NCBI GenBank assembly: GCA_963978905.1
Contig: OZ022256.1
Location: 1,161,501-1,225,500 of the forward strand
DNA from: Trichostrongylus colubriformis
Taxonomy: Eukaryota; Nematoda; Chromadorea; Rhabditida; Trichostrongylidae
Length of the DNA: 64,000 nucleotides
Reading direction: 5' to 3'
Position numbers and translations under genes: made by a program. Below the pieces are notes generated by a model. The model saw nothing but the letters and a program-made list of their open reading frames with translations. It was not told the DNA's origin and did no database searches. Of this stretch, positions 60,002 through 64,000 are shown piece by piece. The first letter of the stretch is position 1; the number at the start of each line of letters is the position of its first letter.

Positions 60002-60664
60002 CTAGATTGTAAGGAAGGTCCTGGCCGGATTATTAGGGAAATTTAAATCGTGAGGGAAATTTTAAAGTACTGCGAAAATGGCACATTTTGGATGGCTTCA
60101 CTTTACGAATTCTTGTTAAGTCAACTGTCACGAAGGCAACAACAAATGTGAGAACTGCAAAAGGTGGAGGTAAAACATTGGATGGAACACTTCGTCCCTG
60201 GTTTAAGGAATGCAGAAAAGAATGAGTTGTTCAACTTTTCAATTGATCAAATTCTTTGACTAAAACGACAGAAAGTGATGAACGTCTACACTCACAGGGA
60301 ATATCTAAAAGTATTGGCCTTCCCCACACTAAGGTGGTTGACCCCCTCAAGTAGTTCCGATCCGAAAAAAAAAACCCAAAAAATGGGTGTCACGCGACTT
60401 CTCGGAACAGACACGCACGAGCGCATTCTTCACGAATCCTCTTCCAGCAATTGAAGCATTTGAGATGAAGCCCTCTTCATTTCGCGCTATATAAATCATC
60501 ACCGTTCATCAAATTGAGATCTGAGGTATGCATAATGTTGCCAAGAGTGCAGCGAATCGAACGGTGCTCATTCTGTGAGAAAAGATGCATACCGAGCCGA
60601 GTTATTATCTCCCCAACGATAAGATGAAACTGCAAAAACCAGCAAAACTTTCCTTACAACCTGA
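60002..60664. mobile_element. Mariner-like non-autonomous element, copy 3
   Basis: Begins CTAGATTGTAAGGAAGG and ends CTTTCCTTACAACCTGA, decayed forms of the ends of 13926-14824. The interior matches that element in inverted orientation but is about 230 bp shorter. Confidence 0.7.
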
Positions 60665-62399
60665 TACCCATTTCGTAAGGAAGGAGCGATTCATATGACG
60701 TGCGCGGCAACACGATTCGCACTGAGCCATGACCCAGTTCGGGAGTCCTGCCCGTACCAAAAACCACATACCGTCTCTCAAAATCTCTCAGTTCCTTTCT
60801 AGCGTCTCTACTAGAATTGCTACCAGGTTACTTCGACTGAGCTCGAATGTGGGGTGCGGGCCTTGGCTTCAAATGTTGCTCTAAAAATCCACAAAACGTC
60901 TCTATGTTCATGGGCTCATCTCGTCGTCCTCCTTTACGTTTCAACGGAGTCCATAATAGGGGACGAGGCTTACCAACTCCCTGAATAGCCCATTACCACT
61001 TCGTGGACAAGCCCTTTCTGCAGTTCAAAAACAGACGACGTCTTGAGATAGAATCAAGCCATGAGCTCTCAAAGATGTGTACATATCTGCGCCAACGACT
61101 GAGACTCGCTATGAAGCACCGTTCGCGTAGAAGCGAAATCAAACCCAAGAATGCTCGGATCTCCAACCAACTACATTTTAACATCTGTGTAAATCGCACT
61201 TTTATGCCACTGTACAAAGATAAAACAGGCAAATAATCGAAAGCTAGGCTGAGATCATCTTCAACGACAAATGACTTTGCACAGAATGGGGCAAAACCTC
61301 GGAAGGCACTTCGTACGATCATCCTTGTGTGATATGCAAATACAATAGACGCACCGCTATTCCCTCAGAATTTGCGAACAACATATACAACATATTAGCT
61401 TTTTCGAGAAAATTTTAGTGAAGTTAAAACCCTAAACGACTTCTATGTCAGGGGAAAAGAAGAAGCACAAAGTCTCACAGACCAAAAAATGTGTCAAGTG
61501 CCAATTGAAGCCACGAAAATGCTCTCTTCACCGAGAATTGAGTGTTATAAGTTTCATGCACGACCCTATATTACATAGAGGTACGACGTTGAAAAAAAAT
61601 CTGTGTGTAAGATTACACGAAAGAAGAAAACCCGCTTGAAAGGTTCGGCACTGCCGGTTGCGCCGGCTGCTGCCAGATTGATGACGACTCGCTGCCGCTT
61701 TCGGTAGATACCGCCCTTGACGACGATGTTAGCGGGGGCCCTGTGCTACGAATCGCATCGGTCGCTTTCACTCGCCGCCAAGTGTCACTGAAAGTATAAA
61801 CGCATCGATCACCAACTGCAAAATCGCATAGAAAACCTAAATCCTGGAAGTGAGGGAAACTGGGAACCTTTGAAAGGGGAATAATCACTCGTCGTGTGTA
61901 TGAAGACGGGATTTTGCAACGAGGCGCGCGACTTGCAAGCAAGCCACAGACGCGCTATAAGGTTGAGTCCTGAGCGATGCCGTGTCTTGCGTCCAATTTG
62001 AGGCATATGGCTTTTGGACCCAACTTCCTGAGTCTTCCACAGATGGCGTTGCACTACGCGTTGCGAAACTCTGTTCTAACGGTGCATACCAGTGTCACAC
62101 CACAGATGTTCCAGAATGATGGGTAACCACGAAGTTCAAGATACGCAACCGATAAAGACACCATCCGACAAAAATCCTGATAACACACTCACGGGAGACA
62201 CTAAAGGGTCATGCAGACTCAAAAGAAACAAGGCTGCATTTTGATTTGGGGTGCGATAGCCGCAGCGCATATTTACACCATTTGTATCCAAGGAAGGCGA
62301 AAAAAATCTCTTCTTTCTTTCACTTCAACCCTATATTAATCGGGCTTCAGCAGAGTCTGACGAGGTATTTCAATCCCCAAATTCAAGAACACACCTCAC
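60665..62399. other. No firm gene
   Basis: A minus-strand frame at 61613-61795 follows a TTTCAG acceptor and is Ser/Pro-rich (SSSIWQQPAQPAVPNLSSGF). It may be a terminal exon of the gene suggested by 62400-63526. 61908-62095 is a GC-rich MITE-like repeat. Confidence 0.3.
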
Positions 62400-63526
62400 A
62401 CTAGCACTGAACCCGTAACGGCCTTCTTTACGAGCAGAATCGGGAACTTCTTCCGAGTGAACATAATGTGTCACCTCAACTGGGCAAAATCCAAGATTTG
62501 GTCACCTTCGTTCACAACCCTGCTACGGTCCGGTCACTCTAGTACCTGAGGCAATTCGTATTGTGTGGTATTGTTGAACATTCCGCTTTCTTTGGGTTCC
62601 CGGTGGCCCTTCGTTTTCAATAGACAGAAAGTGCCATCGCCACTGAAACCCTTTCGGAGGCGGTTTGCGACATGAAAAATGACGCTTCGCATCATAGCAG
62701 CGTTGACCGAGCAGCGAGAGTTCTGTGACTTCCATGAATCGAAGGATCAGTCCTCAAGAAGCTTCCCACTAGAGATGTAATACGAGAGCTGGCACTGCAT
62801 TCCAAGGCGGATCCTGACGTCTTACGTGCCGACTGAGGGGCCCATATTTTCATGACGGGTAAGTGGTAAGCCTCCGCTTACTCCTGATTCTAGAGAAGCA
62901 TTCATATTTTGCCTAACACTTTTATTTCTTTCGGTGGAAGTACCCGCGCAAACCCTTTCTATCGGTACCCCCTGTATTTTTAATGATGAATGTGTGCAAA
63001 CCGCAGCGCGCGCGTTAGTATCAATAGCAATAATGCTCTGAACGTACCAGCCAGAGCACAGCCACTACTGTGGTATAAATGCAGCCTAACAGGGACCTTG
63101 AAGATATTGACTTCGGGTGAGGTTATAACTCTCATCGTACAATCGCGAAATCGCATGTGTCGTCGTTCGCACTCTCACTTGAACGCACTCTTTCCCCACT
63201 CACGTTTTCTTACCACTTACGGACCATGCTCTGCGAAAGCTAGCACGCTCAAGTAATAGTGCGCACGACGACAAACGCCATTTTGTGACCTCATAATTAG
63301 TGCAAACAGAATAAGCTTTTCTTACAGAACTACTCACCGATATTGATCTGTACTTCCGTAATGGCTGGCAATGTTTTCTGTTGGAATGTCAGCCTCTTCC
63401 TTGACGCTTCCATTGCCATCATCTTCATCATCGAATGAATCGTCAGCGAATTCCTCATGATGCACAGGATTCTCTGTGTGGCTGTAACCCACTCGGGTCG
63501 GGACATCACCACGTGCACAGTGACTT
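62400..63526 (-). CDS. Unrecognised multi-exon gene, partial exon set
   Basis: Three candidate exons on the minus strand. 63526-63338 runs from TTTTCCAG to CG|GTGAGT and reads RVGYSHTENPVHHEE, an acidic FADDSFDDEDDGNGS, and EADIPTENIASHYG. A second near 62645-62548 runs from GGTTTCAG to CAG|GTACTA and reads GDGTFCLLKTKGHREP. 62479-62400 runs from TTTTGCCCAG to AGT|GTGAGG and reads VTHYVHSEEVPDSARKEG. The first two join in phase (CG|T). The second and third do not, so an exon is missing or a frame is wrong. No family is recognised. Confidence 0.4.
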
Positions 63527-64000
63527 CTGGAAAAGCAGTGTGCTCCGACTGAAGTGAATTAGCCAAATGGTTCAAGCACGCAAACAGGAAATCCAACCGC
63601 GACGACTCAAACGCCCCGAAAAAAGGGATCTTATAACGGATTAAGATGACAGACAAGTATGAAACCCGCTCTGTTGTGCCATTAATGCGGTGAAACGAAC
63701 AGTTCCACTGTACTACTTCGAACAACTGGAATCCCATGAGATACTTCTTGTAAGATGTTGCACTTCAGATTAATTAATGAACTCGCTTCACGGTACACGA
63801 AGACCAGTTTGAATGACTGTCATCACTGATTTTACGATTTATGGCAGGCGACGTCCACATTGACAGAAAACCCTTCACTGATGACAATTTGTTTGGAGAA
63901 ACGTCACGTGAAGCTGCGAAGAGTTTAAACTAGAAGAATTTCTTTAAAGTGCAGCTTATGAGAGTAAACCTGATCCTGATCACTGCTGGATCGTCTCCAG
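63527..64000. other. Possible upstream part of the minus-strand gene
   Basis: Open frames occur on the minus strand up to 63737, but no exon can be assigned. The window ends here. Confidence 0.25.

Overview
The window looks like nuclear DNA of a nematode, most likely a clade V (strongylid, hookworm-like) worm. This is inferred from three things: a cuticle-collagen gene, a 13-exon IWS1 orthologue whose introns end in TTTCAG-type acceptors (one just upstream of its ATG, as in trans-spliced nematode genes), and a very high load of short DNA transposons and foldback repeats. No taxonomic search was possible. Most long open frames are antisense or repeat artefacts.

Layout: 1-5.5 kb holds a 5'-truncated Penelope-like retroelement (minus strand) with a hammerhead ribozyme motif downstream, then a TTAA-flanked foldback repeat and a near-perfect palindrome. 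5.56-9.7 kb is a 59-68 bp minisatellite, split by a 1.7-kb hAT-like element with an 8-bp target duplication made from the satellite unit. 9.9-10.5 kb holds two opposed open frames with related C-termini. 11.4-12.4 kb is a foldback carrying a tRNA-like sequence on each arm, with one arm interrupted by a TTAA element. 13.9-19.4 kb has mariner-like non-autonomous elements, one nested in another.

19.8-27.0 kb (minus) is the best supported gene, an IWS1/Spn1 transcription elongation factor, for which I give all exons. 31.3-32.2 kb (minus) is a cuticle collagen whose N-terminal exon I could not find. 42.8-43.9 kb (plus) encodes a repetitive proline-rich protein. Weaker exon candidates lie at 15.1-15.5, 27.5, 51.3 and 62.4-63.5 kb.

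28-64 kb is otherwise mainly repeats: two more hAT-like copies with perfect 8-bp duplications, four copies of a Mutator-like MITE with 9-10 bp duplications (one in an iws-1 intron), TTAA foldbacks, an 800-bp palindrome, expanded TCTG arrays and a 1.3-kb segment present twice. The window contains one conserved nuclear gene and one cuticle gene, with no operon or pathway linking them.
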